DNA of 64,000 bases from Brachionus koreanus (lineage: Eukaryota > Rotifera > Eurotatoria > Ploima > Brachionidae). The stretch covers positions 744,884 through 808,883 of the forward strand of contig PJRA01000453.1 of the NCBI GenBank assembly GCA_016987375.1, read 5' to 3'. How positions within the stretch are numbered: position 1 is the stretch's first letter; each line of letters starts with the position of its first letter. The position numbers were made by a program, and so were the translations under genes. A model generated the notes under the pieces. The model was not told the origin of the DNA, ran no database searches, and saw only the letters and a list, made by a program, of their open reading frames with translations. Of the stretch, positions 45,406 through 56,152 are shown piece by piece.

Positions 45406-45783
45406 TTAACAAAATGTTTTGTAATTTGTTCGTCCATATTGACAAGAATTTTGAGCCATTGTTTTATTTTTAGCCTTGTCATTTGTACCAACCATCGAAA
45501 GCTGATTCGAATATGGTGTGTTCACATCGTATTCTTGTCCATATTGACAAGAATTTTGAGCCATTGTTTTATTTTTAGCCTTGTCATTTGTACCAACCAT
45601 CGAAAGCTGATTCGAATATGGTGTGTTCACATCGTATTCTTGTCCATATTGACAAGAATTTTGAGCCACTGATCTTGCTTTTTTTTGATTTAGTATTATA
45701 TGCTTTAAGATTGGCTCTAATATTTTAATTTTTTTCTCCAATACTTTTGTTTTCCGTTTTAGCTTATTAATTTTGTTACACAT
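45406..45783 (-). CDS. Small orphan coiled-coil protein, family member 2, with internal 35-residue repeats
   Basis: Single exon, 125 residues. It begins MCNKINKLKRKTKVLEKKIK, a Lys-rich coiled-coil stretch of about 45 residues, then two full and one partial copies of a 35-residue unit beginning MAQNSCQYGQEYDVNTPYSN. The unit contains one Cys and the PYSNQL motif also seen (as PVYSNSAL) in the paralogue at 40646-40888. No signal peptide or membrane helix is visible. The repeat units look identical at DNA level. Function unknown. Confidence 0.55.
   Translation of the reverse strand: MCNKINKLKRKTKVLEKKIKILEPILKHIILNQKKARSVAQNSCQYGQEYDVNTPYSNQLSMVGTNDKAKNKTMAQNSCQYGQEYDVNTPYSNQLSMVGTNDKAKNKTMAQNSCQYGRTNYKTFC
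45432..45675. repeat. Tandem repeat, 105 bp period, about 2.3 copies
   Basis: The marker GTCCATATTGACAAGAATTT starts at 45432, 45537 and 45642, giving an exact 105 bp (35 codon) period. Copies 1 and 2 look identical base for base, including third positions, so the duplication is recent or being homogenised. It lies in frame within the orphan ORF. Confidence 0.9.
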
Positions 45784-46560
45784 GTTTTAATCGTTGTGTT
45801 TTTAGCTTCTGATGAACATTAGCTTTTTATATGGTCATGAAACATAAAATTTCACTGCTTTCTTTTTAATCCTTTATTTTTTGAATTTTGATCATGAGAT
45901 TTTTGAATAATCAAATAATCAAGCTTCCAACAATAGTTTTTATTTTTTAACTGCAGAAAAAATATTTGCCACGATATTTGTATTAGCTTTTTGTTTTAAA
46001 ATGGTCAACAATTCTACCTAATGTTTTTATTCTAATTTTATTTCGAAATTTATTTCTTTAGAGTTTGTATTTTAATATTATGTGATATCTTTGTGATTAA
46101 TTCTAAAATCTTCATTGGGTTTAATTTAATAACATCGTTATTTCAGTCGCTCTTAATTTTTCTTTAGCTTCTTTGCTAAATTCTCTAGCTTTTGAAAAAA
46201 TTCAATCTTGCTTTGTTTCATAGCCGTTTTTAAAACAATATGACAATATTGTCTTCGTAGGCAATCTTTTTATTTTTGAAATAAAACTTTATTATTCAAT
46301 GAGTTTTAACTTTTTTCGAAAAAAAAAATTTTAATCAAAAACATTTTTTAAATTAAATTTTTGTTAAATTAAGCGCCAAAAAATACTATGTTTTATTAAC
46401 TGACTCTAAACGATAAGTGCACTAAAACTTGGAAACAAAAAAAAAAGATAAAATAAAGCTTGCAGTTAAATATCAACCAAATGGTAGCATGGTAACCATT
46501 ATTTAAAAATTTAGAGAAATTTATTATTTATTTTGGACATTTTAAGTCATAAAAATTTAA
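45784..46560. other. Intergenic between two orphan genes
   Basis: About 780 AT-rich bases; divergent upstream regions of the flanking minus- and plus-strand orphans. No feature recognised. Confidence 0.4.
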
Positions 46561-47158
46561 ATGAATGACGATAAAATATTTTTTGATAAGCTTTTCGAAA
46601 ATAATAAGTTATTGTCGAGAGAAAAACATATAATTTTTAAATCACTAAATTTTTTTCTAAGGTGTCTAACCTCAACTGCTTTAATTGATTTAAATGATAT
46701 TTTCAATGAGCTTAGGCCATTTTTTGCATGCATGAAAAACAAAGCTAAACCCAATTTTAACTCTTTTTTAAAAATTAGAAAAAACAAAACTTTTTTAAAA
46801 AAAAACAAATCTCACGATTCTCCGTCAAACAACACGAAATCATTTAGAATGAGTCAACCAAACACTCAATTGATTAATGAATACCCAGTGTACAAAAATG
46901 GTAAAATTGTTTATCCATTTAGTCACGATACAAAACATTGCGTAATATTTCTGCTTTAATTTAGAGAACACGGAGAAAAAATTCAAAGCTAAATGCAGTG
47001 GTAGCGAACAGCACCCAAGAGGTGTAGTATCCGTAGTAAAAATAATTACAACAAACACACTAGAAGAACCTCGATACAAGAGAAAAAACAAACTGGCAAA
47101 CACCAAATTGTCTAACAACAAATCTTTAGTAATTAATAATCTTTTTCATGCTATTTAA
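46561..47158 (+). CDS. Two-exon orphan protein
   Basis: Exons 46561-46900 and 46965-47158, joined by a 64 nt GT-AG intron in phase 1, give 177 residues. It begins MNDDKIFFDKLFENNKLLSR, then a moderately hydrophobic amphipathic stretch, a very basic Lys/Asn segment, SQPNTQLINEYPVYKN, and a C-terminal half with KCSGSEQHPRGVVSVVKIIT ending NNLFHAI. I recognise no family. Read-through without splicing also stays open for another 19 codons, so the splice is inferred from the open second exon. It ends 53 nt before the next plus-strand start codon. Confidence 0.45.
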
Positions 47159-47211
47159 GTTTTTAGCTTAATATATAAATTGTAAAATTTTTGGCTCAAC
47201 TGCTTATAAAA

Positions 47212-50200
47212 ATGAATTTTAATTTTAAACGTAGCTTTGCAAAATCATGCTATGTATTGCCAATTAGGCTAGAAAATGACCAAGAAGATGATGACTATGC
47301 GAAGCCAGAGCTTCGCATTGTCCGAGCATGTTCAGTCTGTAGACAAAAATTTTACTAAACCAGTTTTTAAATTTTTTTTTGTTCTATAGGAATCATGTGA
47401 TGATGATTTGATCAAATGTGAAAAAGAAAATTTCCAGCTTAAATATGAGAATTCTTATTTGAAAAATTTAATAGCAAAGCTGAGAGACAGTGTTAAAAAT
47501 TTAGAAGATGCCAAAAAAGAACAAGATTTCAATGACAACAAGTGCTTTCAACTTAACAAAAAAATTTACGTCCTTCAGGTAATGTTGAATAATTAGTCGA
47601 CATGTTTTGTTTTCACTTCAGTTCTTAAGTGCTTTTAATTATAAGTTCATTGCGGACTCGGCTAATCAGGTCAGGAGTCCATTTATTTCTTAATTTATAC
47701 ACTCATTTAGATTACAATAGTTAAGTATCAATAATTACCAACCATTAATCTTTTTTCTTTATTAAAATTATAGTTTATTTTGAATATTTTAAATATTTTT
47801 GTTTTTTTATATGATTGCTTAACTATTGAGCAAAAATGCTTTAATTTTAAAATTATATATTAGCTTAAATTTAAGTTTAAATAAAAGAAAATTCTAAATT
47901 TTATTAAAAAAAGTTTTGTCTTAACAAATAAAAACTTATTATTAATTTTTAATGAATTGTAATTTTGAAGTAAAAATTTCAACGATTATTTTATTTTTTT
48001 CCCAAGTAAAATCTCAATTTTTTTTTATAAAAAAAGCAACATAGAATTATAAAAATTATTTTCAAAAAAATTTACCCAATTTAATGTTTAATTATTTATT
48101 TAAAAAAATACAATATTCCAGATCTCTTTTGTCTTTTGTGAAATTTGGTACAAAATAAAAAATAGAACAAAATTTAATGCTAAAAAAGCTTATAAATTTC
48201 TTATTAGTTTTGTTGAAAATGCAGCTTAGTGCAGCATTCAAAGTTGCATCAATAGTTAAAAAGTTATCAGAATTTTAAAAAATTTTTTCTGTTCTATTGT
48301 TCTAAATTTCACAAAACCATTGCCTTTAATTGATCAATTATAAATTGGATAAAATTTGTTCAAGGGTTTATTTATTTTTTCTAAATAAAGATTTATTTGG
48401 CCTTGATTTTTAGCCTATACCGGCAAATAAAACCAGCTATTTACTTGAGCCTTAAATTATATAAGCAATCTAATTAAAATAATATAAAATTTTGAATAGA
48501 AAAGAATAAAGCTGCCATATTTGTCTAAACGATGTTTTTTTGTATTAAAGGAGGAGCTGATTAGGGTGAAAATGATGCTGGACCAGTGTCAACAGATGAG
48601 AAAAAGTGACATAGAACGGAATCAAATATTGCAAAATAGACTTGATATGCTTGAAGTACATTTTTAAAAAAGCCCTAAAAGTTAAATGAAAATAAAAAAA
48701 ATTATTTGTTAAATTAGAAAATATCGAATTCAGAGCCAAACTCGGCGTTAAATAATCAGTTTGAATTAGTGAATCAAATAACAAAACTTCAAGTATGTTT
48801 TAAACTAAAACCAAAGTTTATTTTTTATTTTAGAAAATTTCCTAGGCGTCAGAAAGCATTTTGAGGCAAAGTCTTGAGAACGAAAAATTGAAAATCAATG
48901 AACTAAATGATCAAATATTTGATTTAAAACGAACACTGCATCGTTCAGACTACAGCTTAATTGAAAAAAGTCTCGAAAATTCTCCCAATACAAATGTAAG
49001 CTTTTTCTTTTGTTTTCTATTTATTAATAAAAAAATAAATTGTTTTTATAACCTGCTTTGATTTTAATTTTAAGAGTGATAAACTTTACAATGAAATATT
49101 AGAAAATTTAAAGTCGCAGGGTCTTAGCCAAGAAACGAGCAACTATCGTGAAATAGTCATTCACTTATATAAGCAAAAAATGAACGCTCTCAGACAACTA
49201 CAAGATTTTACTTTTTACATTAAGGAATTAAATCCTGATATTGGCAATGATCCTCTGGATGCTATGAAAGTTTGTCAAAAAAAAAAATTTTTTTTGAAAA
49301 ATTTAAAAAAATTCTATTTAGCAATTATTTACTGAGATGAAATCTTATCAGCATGAAATTCAACAGTTAAAGCAAAAAATTGAGCTAAACAAATGTGAAA
49401 TCAGGCTTCAGCAAGACGAGTATCGACGTCAAATAACAAGTCTGAATGAAGAATTGAGCAAAAAAGTCGAGAATAAAGTCAATTTTTTGGTTAGAGAAAA
49501 AATTGAGGACTCGGCTATTGAAGAAGATGCTCTCAGTCAGAACATTCCAATCTATACCAGCACTGCTGAATTTGTCACTAGTCGAACAATTACAATTCCG
49601 TCACATGAAAACTCGTCATTCTATGCCATAGATACTGAAAATGTGGAGAACGTTGCAACAGTCAATAGATACGTGTCTGAATGCAGCAAAGTAGAAAAAG
49701 TGGACCAAGAGACTCAGTTTGATGGCGAATTTAACAATATTTCAAAAAAAGAAAAAGAATTGAGGCTTACGTGTGAAAATTTGAATGAACAGTTGGACAA
49801 AATCAGAGCTGAAAAAAATACCACTGAACAAAAGTTAATATCACTTTTATCAGAATTGAAACAAATTCAGAATGAAAATTACAATCTTGCTGGCAAGCAT
49901 GAAACTCAAATTCAGCTTTTAAATGAACAAATAAATAACTTTCAAGTAAATTAATCTAAATTTAATTTTTAAGTTTGTGTTGTGCCTTTTTTTTTTTTTA
50001 ATTTTTTTTCATTAAGGAAGAAACAGTAAGATTAAAAAATGAAAATAATCAACTAAGATTTCAGCAAACTAAAAATAACAATGAACTTACTCAATTAATG
50101 TAAGATTTTTTTATATCTTTTTTATTTTAAAATTTTTGACAAAAAAGATATATTATTATTTTGTTAAGTCAAAAAAGCAAATTTTCAGAATTTATTTTCA

Positions 50201-53200
50201 ATTGAACTTTTTACAGACTAAAATAATGAAGATTTGCTATTTTTCAAGAAGATTTGATTTGCATGATTTTATATTTTTTTCTAAGACTATTTTCAATCGT
50301 TTTTTGAATAATACTTTTTCTAATTAACTTTAAAAAATGAATATTCATTTAAGGTTTAGATATTTTTTTATTTTTTTAACAATTACTCTGAAAAAAAAAT
50401 TGTTTTTGATTGATAAATAAATAATTAAATAAATTTTTGTATATCCAAATATTTTATTGATATATAATAGTAAATGTAGTAGTATTTGCAGTATAGATAT
50501 TTCTTTCTTGACTAACGCTCGAAGGCGTTTAGCTTTCTCGATTATAAGGCTTTGGCAGAATACTTTGTCACTTAATGCTTTTTTTCTTTGTGTTCTTCAA
50601 ATATTTTTGGCATTATTAGCAAACCTGATACCAAAACTATTTTTATAGTCTAGTTACTTTTTTTAAAATATTTGTTTTTAAAGCATATGAGATTCAAATA
50701 TTTCAATTTACTTTCACAAAGCTTTTTTCTAGTTGAATCAATTAACTTTGAAGCTCTTCTTGAAACATTTTGGAGTTGATGATCATTTGAAAATATCATT
50801 TTTCTTTATCCATTGATAAGATATTAAAATAATATAAGCTATTTATTTCAAAAAAGGTAACAAAAAAAATGATTTCATTTTACTTAATTATTACTTATTT
50901 GGCAATTTTTTTCTTTTAAAAATTTTTTAATAAAAATTTGAATAAAAAATCATGAAGTGACTTTTTTTTTTTGGTTTAAAATGGTAATTTATTTAATTTC
51001 AGACATTGTTTAGTGAGTATATGTAAAAAAAAAAAAAAAAAAAAATATTTTTTTCCCAATATTTATATATGCATTAAAATATACAAGTTACGCATGTCCA
51101 ATAACTCAAAAACTATTTTTTCTTTTCAAAAACGGATTTCAGATTTGAAGTCTACACAGTTAACTTAGTTATACAGTAATCAAAAAGATTTCGTAACTAT
51201 CATGATAAAAAAAGTCAACTATCATATTGAGGCGCCTTTATACTAAAATAATTTAAATTATATTTAAAATTTATTTAATTATATTTAATTTTAATATCTA
51301 AAGTTAACTTCTTTTAATTGAAATGAGTTTATGAATTTACCATCAACTTCAAGATGTCCTTCTTGTTAATTTTTTAAAGAATTTGATATCTATTTTTACA
51401 CTAGAACTTCATATGGCTGTTGCATCCTCCAAATGGTGACTGACAAAGCTTATTTGAATCAATATTCAGTTAGCTTATACACTCATTCATCTTTTTAAAA
51501 TGATAAATATCTTTAAATTTATGATGTTAGAAATTACATTTTAGAACATTATATTTGTGAATTTTGAAAAATAAAAAAGAAAAATTTAAATTTTTTTTGC
51601 TAATACGCTCATTTTTCAAGAAGCTTTAGCTGATATAAAATTTATATAACACGGATTTCCACAGAGTAAATTTGAGTTGCAAAAATTTTGTCTAAAACGA
51701 TGCCATGTCCAAAACCTTTTTGATACTTTTTAAACTCTCTTTTTAATCTGTTTATTTCTTGTCGAAGTCCATACTAAAATTTTTCAATTTAAGAAGCTTA
51801 TTCATAAGAAAATAACATTCAATTATATCAAAAATTAATTTTGAATTTAAATTTTTAATTTTTGATTATAATAATCTAAATTTTATTAAAGTGTTTAATA
51901 AAAAATTTAAATTTTAGCGATAATTATGAGGAGAAGATAAATGAAAGCAATACACAAGAAAATAGAATTAAAAATGATATGGAAGTAATTCGTATTGAAA
52001 ATGACAAATTGCAGCAACGATGCGAAGAGCTAACTGAGACTATTAACAAAAATTTAAATGATTCTATAAAAAGAAGGTTTTTTAATTTAGGAAAAAAAAT
52101 ATTTGAATTAAATTTTATTTAATTTTTGATTTAAGTGCTGAATATAATTCGGAAATATCTAATTACAGCCTTGAGTTGTCAAAAATCAAGTTAGAAAATG
52201 AAAATTACAAGAACGAAAATGAGAAGCTAATCAACGAAATGTATTATCTTAAACAAGAACACGCTAGCTCTAATGAGGATTTAAAAAGAAAAATCCTAGC
52301 TTATGAAAATGATATTTCTTTAATGAATAAAGACATTAGAAAACTAGAAATTGAGCTTAACAGTTCTCGTCTAGACTACAAAGTTAAATGTGACGAGATA
52401 GAACGCTTGCAGCGATCTTTAGTCGAACTAGATGAGCTCAAGGAAAAGTACTCTGAAACCGAACACAAATTGAATAATCAGATTAAAACAAGTCAACATG
52501 TTCAAGAAAAGCTACATCAACTTCAGAACGAGCTCATTTCCAAAGGACTTGCTAATGAAACAAATTTTATTTCCAATTCAGCTGATGCAAATTATGAAAA
52601 TATAATCGACAATTTGAAGTACATTATTCACGAACACTTAAACCTCAGAAATTTGAGCAGCCAAAACGAAATTGAAGAGTTGAGATTAAAAGTAAAAAAT
52701 TTTTTTATTCCTTAAAAAATAAATGCTTAATCAAATAAAAAAAAAAAATTAATTTTTTATTCAATTTTGAGATGTAAAAAAATGAGAATTTCTTAGAAGG
52801 TTTTTAATTATCAAAACCATTTGGTTTTAGTAAATTTTAAATTTATTTCTTAATTTAAAACATATGCTATTTTTATTCATTTAGAGACTAGTTTTTCTCA
52901 TTTCCTTTTAATAAAGATTCACGACTTGCACATGAAGTTAAATCATGAAAAACTGCAAAATGAATCACTCGAAATGAAGTTCAAATTGGTCGATCAAGAC
53001 AATCAAAATTTGCGAAAAACACTGCTGTACAATAGTAGAAAAAATCTAAATTCTGACAAGTAAGCAAAAATGACAAATGATTTTAAAAAAAAATTTGTTT
53101 TTGATTTAATTTATCACTAGAGCAAGCAAAACTCATATGGAACAAGTTAATGAACTGATTCAAAAAGCTCAAAAAAATGCTATGTCTGTTCTGGCGTCCA

Positions 53201-53244
53201 ATTCTTACAAAAATTCTTCAAACGAACTAAATATTACAAATTAA
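47212..53244 (+). CDS. Long coiled-coil protein (possibly centrosomal or Golgi)
   Basis: About twelve exons (from 47212, 47390, 48552, 48718, 48846, ~49075, 49322, 50018, 51917, 52136, 52917, 53123) give ~840 residues, ending SSNELNITN. Nearly the whole protein is heptad-rich Glu/Lys/Leu/Asn coiled coil, for example LKQKIELNKCEIRLQQDEYR and LEKYSETEHKLNNQI-type stretches, interrupted by a Ser/Thr linker around TSTAEFVTSRTITIPSHENS. Near the N-terminus KCEKENFQLKYENSYLKNLI loosely resembles the CM1 core (KENFxLK...L) of centrosomin/CDK5RAP2 proteins; that is a hint, not an assignment. The first donor is GTCTGT, a weak site, so exon 1 is the least sure. Two introns are large: ~970 nt (holding a MITE) and ~1.8 kb. 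Confidence 0.75.
48134..48316. mobile_element. MITE family TTTTGTGAAATTT, complete copy C
   Basis: 183 bp bounded by inverted termini: TTTTGTGAAATTTGGTACAA on the left and the complement of TTTTGTGAAATTTAGAACAA on the right, with AGAACA continuing on both arms. The core CAGCATTCAAAGTTGC matches copies A and B. It lies in an intron of the coiled-coil gene. No convincing target-site duplication, so the superfamily is undetermined. Confidence 0.75.
50102..51916. other. 1.8 kb intron of the coiled-coil gene
   Basis: Far larger than the typical intron here. Two minus-strand stretches read as short Lys-rich helical peptides: KAKRLRALVKKEISILQ near 50550-50480 and LRQEINRLKREFKKYQKG near 51775-51710. 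They loosely resemble the N-termini of the orphan family at 40646 and 45406. Neither has a convincing start or splice partner, so they are noted as possible relics only. Confidence 0.3.
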
Positions 53245-53389
53245 AAAAAATGTTAAAATAAATTTATTTAGATTAGCAGTTTTAAATGTCTTCTTGTATA
53301 TTTTTGTTCCGAGCTTTAAATTTTAAGTCCTAAATAAAAAATTTTAATAAAAATTTTTTTTTTTAATTTTTTCTCTATCTTAAAATAAG

Positions 53390-54086
53390 ATGTTTAGACT
53401 TTTGTTGATAATTTTTTTGGCATCAAGTCGTCCAGCTAGAGCCAGCATTTACGGTTTTTCGCTGGGCACCAGTTGTTCTCAAGTTCCAGTCATATCAGAC
53501 TTTGACATTTCAAGAGTAATCAAATCAAATATTTCAAATATTATCTCATTAGTTTAAATTTAAGTATGTAGGCACTTGGTATGAAATAGAGCGCATACCG
53601 ATGTTTTTTGAACGAGGCCTCAATTGTGTAACAGCTAATTATGAGCTGCTCTCAGACGATAAAATTTCTGTCAAAAATTCAGGAATAATGAAGTAATAAA
53701 CAAAAATTAATCAAAATTAGATGAAATTTTTATTATAAAAACAAAAAAATTAATTAAGAAACGGAAAATCATCTTCGGTAGTTGGCGAGGCCTATGCTCC
53801 TAATGCAGCTGAAGAACCTAATAGGTTGTATGTAGACTTTAGAAATATTGGAAAACATTCTGAACGAAAAAATGCAGCCAATTACCATGTTTGGTTAACT
53901 GATTATGACAATTATTCTCTAGTTTATTCATGCGACATTATCCTCGGCTTTATTAAATTTGAAGCTGCATGGATCTTGTCTCGCAGCAAACAATTAGGCG
54001 AAGACAAAATTGAACATTTGAAAAGCGTTCTTAATTCGTCAGGTGTTGATCGAGCAAAACTGGAGCGTGTATCGCAAAATTGCTAG
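53390..54086 (+). CDS. Secreted lipocalin, apolipoprotein D-like
   Basis: Three exons give about 185 residues. Signal peptide MFRLLLIIFLASSRPARA, then CSQVPVISDFDISRYVGTWYEIERIP, the lipocalin structurally conserved region 1 (GxWYE) in the ApoD/Lazarillo style, NYELLSDDKISVKNSG, GEAYAPNAAEEPNRLYVDF, YHVWLTDYDNYSLVYSC (region 2, TDY) and AWILSRSKQLGEDKIE (region 3, with Arg). Four cysteines fit two disulfides. These proteins carry small hydrophobic ligands extracellularly. It starts 145 nt after the coiled-coil gene; an AG lies directly before the ATG. Confidence 0.9.
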
Positions 54087-56152
54087 CTTAGAGCCAAAAA
54101 CAACCAAAAATAATTAAAGAGCTTGGAATTATTTCTAATTTTCAATTCCGTTTTTAATTTTCTTCAAACATTCTATTTTTAATTAAATAAAATAAATGCA
54201 AAATATTGATCTTCTACTAAAACCGATTAAGTACTTACTCAAACTAAAATTATAATTAAAACAAGTCAGACACAAATCTTAAATCAAACAAATTTTTTAT
54301 TTTAAAAATTATTTCATCAAACTAAGCTCTTGTTTATTAGGAAAATAAGATACTCATTTAAACAATTTAATTGAATTATTTAAATCGTGATTTTCTCTTT
54401 TTCCATGACGTAACTTGATACAATATTTTGATCAACTTTCTAATCAGTTTTAGTTTCATTATTTATTGTCATGCGTAGGAAATTTATTGCCTTGATTATC
54501 ATAACTTAAGCAAATAGGATAAAATTAAAAGAAAAAAAACCACAGTTAGCTTTTGGAGCCCGGTGATTTTCTGTAAGATAGGCAAAAATAAGCGGCAGAC
54601 GCACACAGATAATCAATATTATTTAAAGTAAGTGTGCATATAGTGAAAAATAGCTTTTAGTTTAGAAATATCAGTAAAATAACTTGTTTTTCAACAATCA
54701 GCGTTATATAATTAATCTATTGATTGTTTTTAGGCAATAAATATAACAAGATAAGGAAAAAATGGCTTCCTGATCATTAACCTTGGATAGATCAGCGCGC
54801 CAACAATTTTTATTTGCAATAAATTGATTTATTTTAAGGAATAATTAATTTTTTTACATAATAAATAAACTTGAAATAAATATTAATAAAAAAAAAAACA
54901 AAGAAATAGAGTCATTAATTAGTTTTTAATTTTTTAATCTCAATCGACCTAAATTTTTTTTCTAGACAGTTTCAAAATTTGTCTATATAGCTGCGATATG
55001 AACAAAAAAAAAGAGAAAAAAAATTTTTTTTTTTTTTAAAGAATTTTTATTAGTGTAAGATATGCGCGTTTTTCTAGATAAAGCACTCAAGTTTCTATTT
55101 ACTAAAGATGATTATTTTTTAAATAAAAGGTAAATAAGCCACATTTTTGAAGAAAATTTTTTCAGTTATACAAAAAAACCAAATCCCCTATATTATCTAA
55201 GAGCAAATTGTTTTTAAAATAGTTAAATAAACTGAGCTTAGTCAAATAGGCTTTACGAACTAAATGTAATCCATGGTTAAATTTTAATGAGCATTTCTAA
55301 GTTAATCATGTTTCACGCCAAATACAAACTTGGCAATTTTTAACCGATCACAATTTAGTTCATTTAAAAAAGTAGCATCATGAATAGGCCAATGTTTCAC
55401 AGGCATTGGATTATTGATTTGAAATAAAGAGAACTTTTTTTTTTTTCGACAAGACAAATCTACTAGCATCAATTTTCACTCAATTTTAAATTTAAGTATA
55501 CACTGTCTAAAAAGTTAATTTGAAAAAAATAAAAGGTTATTATTTGCTAATTTATGATTCTAAATTCTCAACAACTCTTTAATGTTCCATTCTTATCAAA
55601 TGTCAAACAGATTGGTTATCAATACGCTCAATTAGCGTTCATTCGAGCAAATATTGTGCATGATTAAGGTAGCCCGAGGTGTTGTTTTTTTTCTTTTTTT
55701 ACTTTATTTAAAATCAATAATTTGGCTATGTTTCATAATTTATTAAAATTCGAAATTTTTATCTGAAATGGAAGTATAATCGCGGAGTATTTAGGTACAA
55801 ATAAAATATTCTAAATACTTTTAATTAAAACTAAAAGCTTTTTTTTTTTATTTATTTTATTTTTTAAATCATGAATATTCATTTAATAAAAGTGTCTTGG
55901 AAAAACAAGTCTTAGAAATTGACTCATATAGCTAAATTGTGACTAATTATGGGGACCACATCTTGAATTAGATTTTGTCTTCTTTCTTTTGTTGATTATC
56001 TAAACTCCAAGAGCTTGATTTTGTTAATTTCTTTTTTGAAAACTAAACTCTTACCCAAAGCACTCAGGCACAGTAAATATTTCATAAAAATTATTTAAAT
56101 TTAGATTTTATTTAAAATAGTCGAATAAATGTGAGTTTATTTTGAACAAAGA
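54087..56152. other. 2.1 kb intergenic upstream of EFA6
   Basis: AT-rich with a short, more complex patch near 54540-54610 that could be promoter or 5' UTR. No coding exon or bounded repeat is recognised. Confidence 0.4.
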
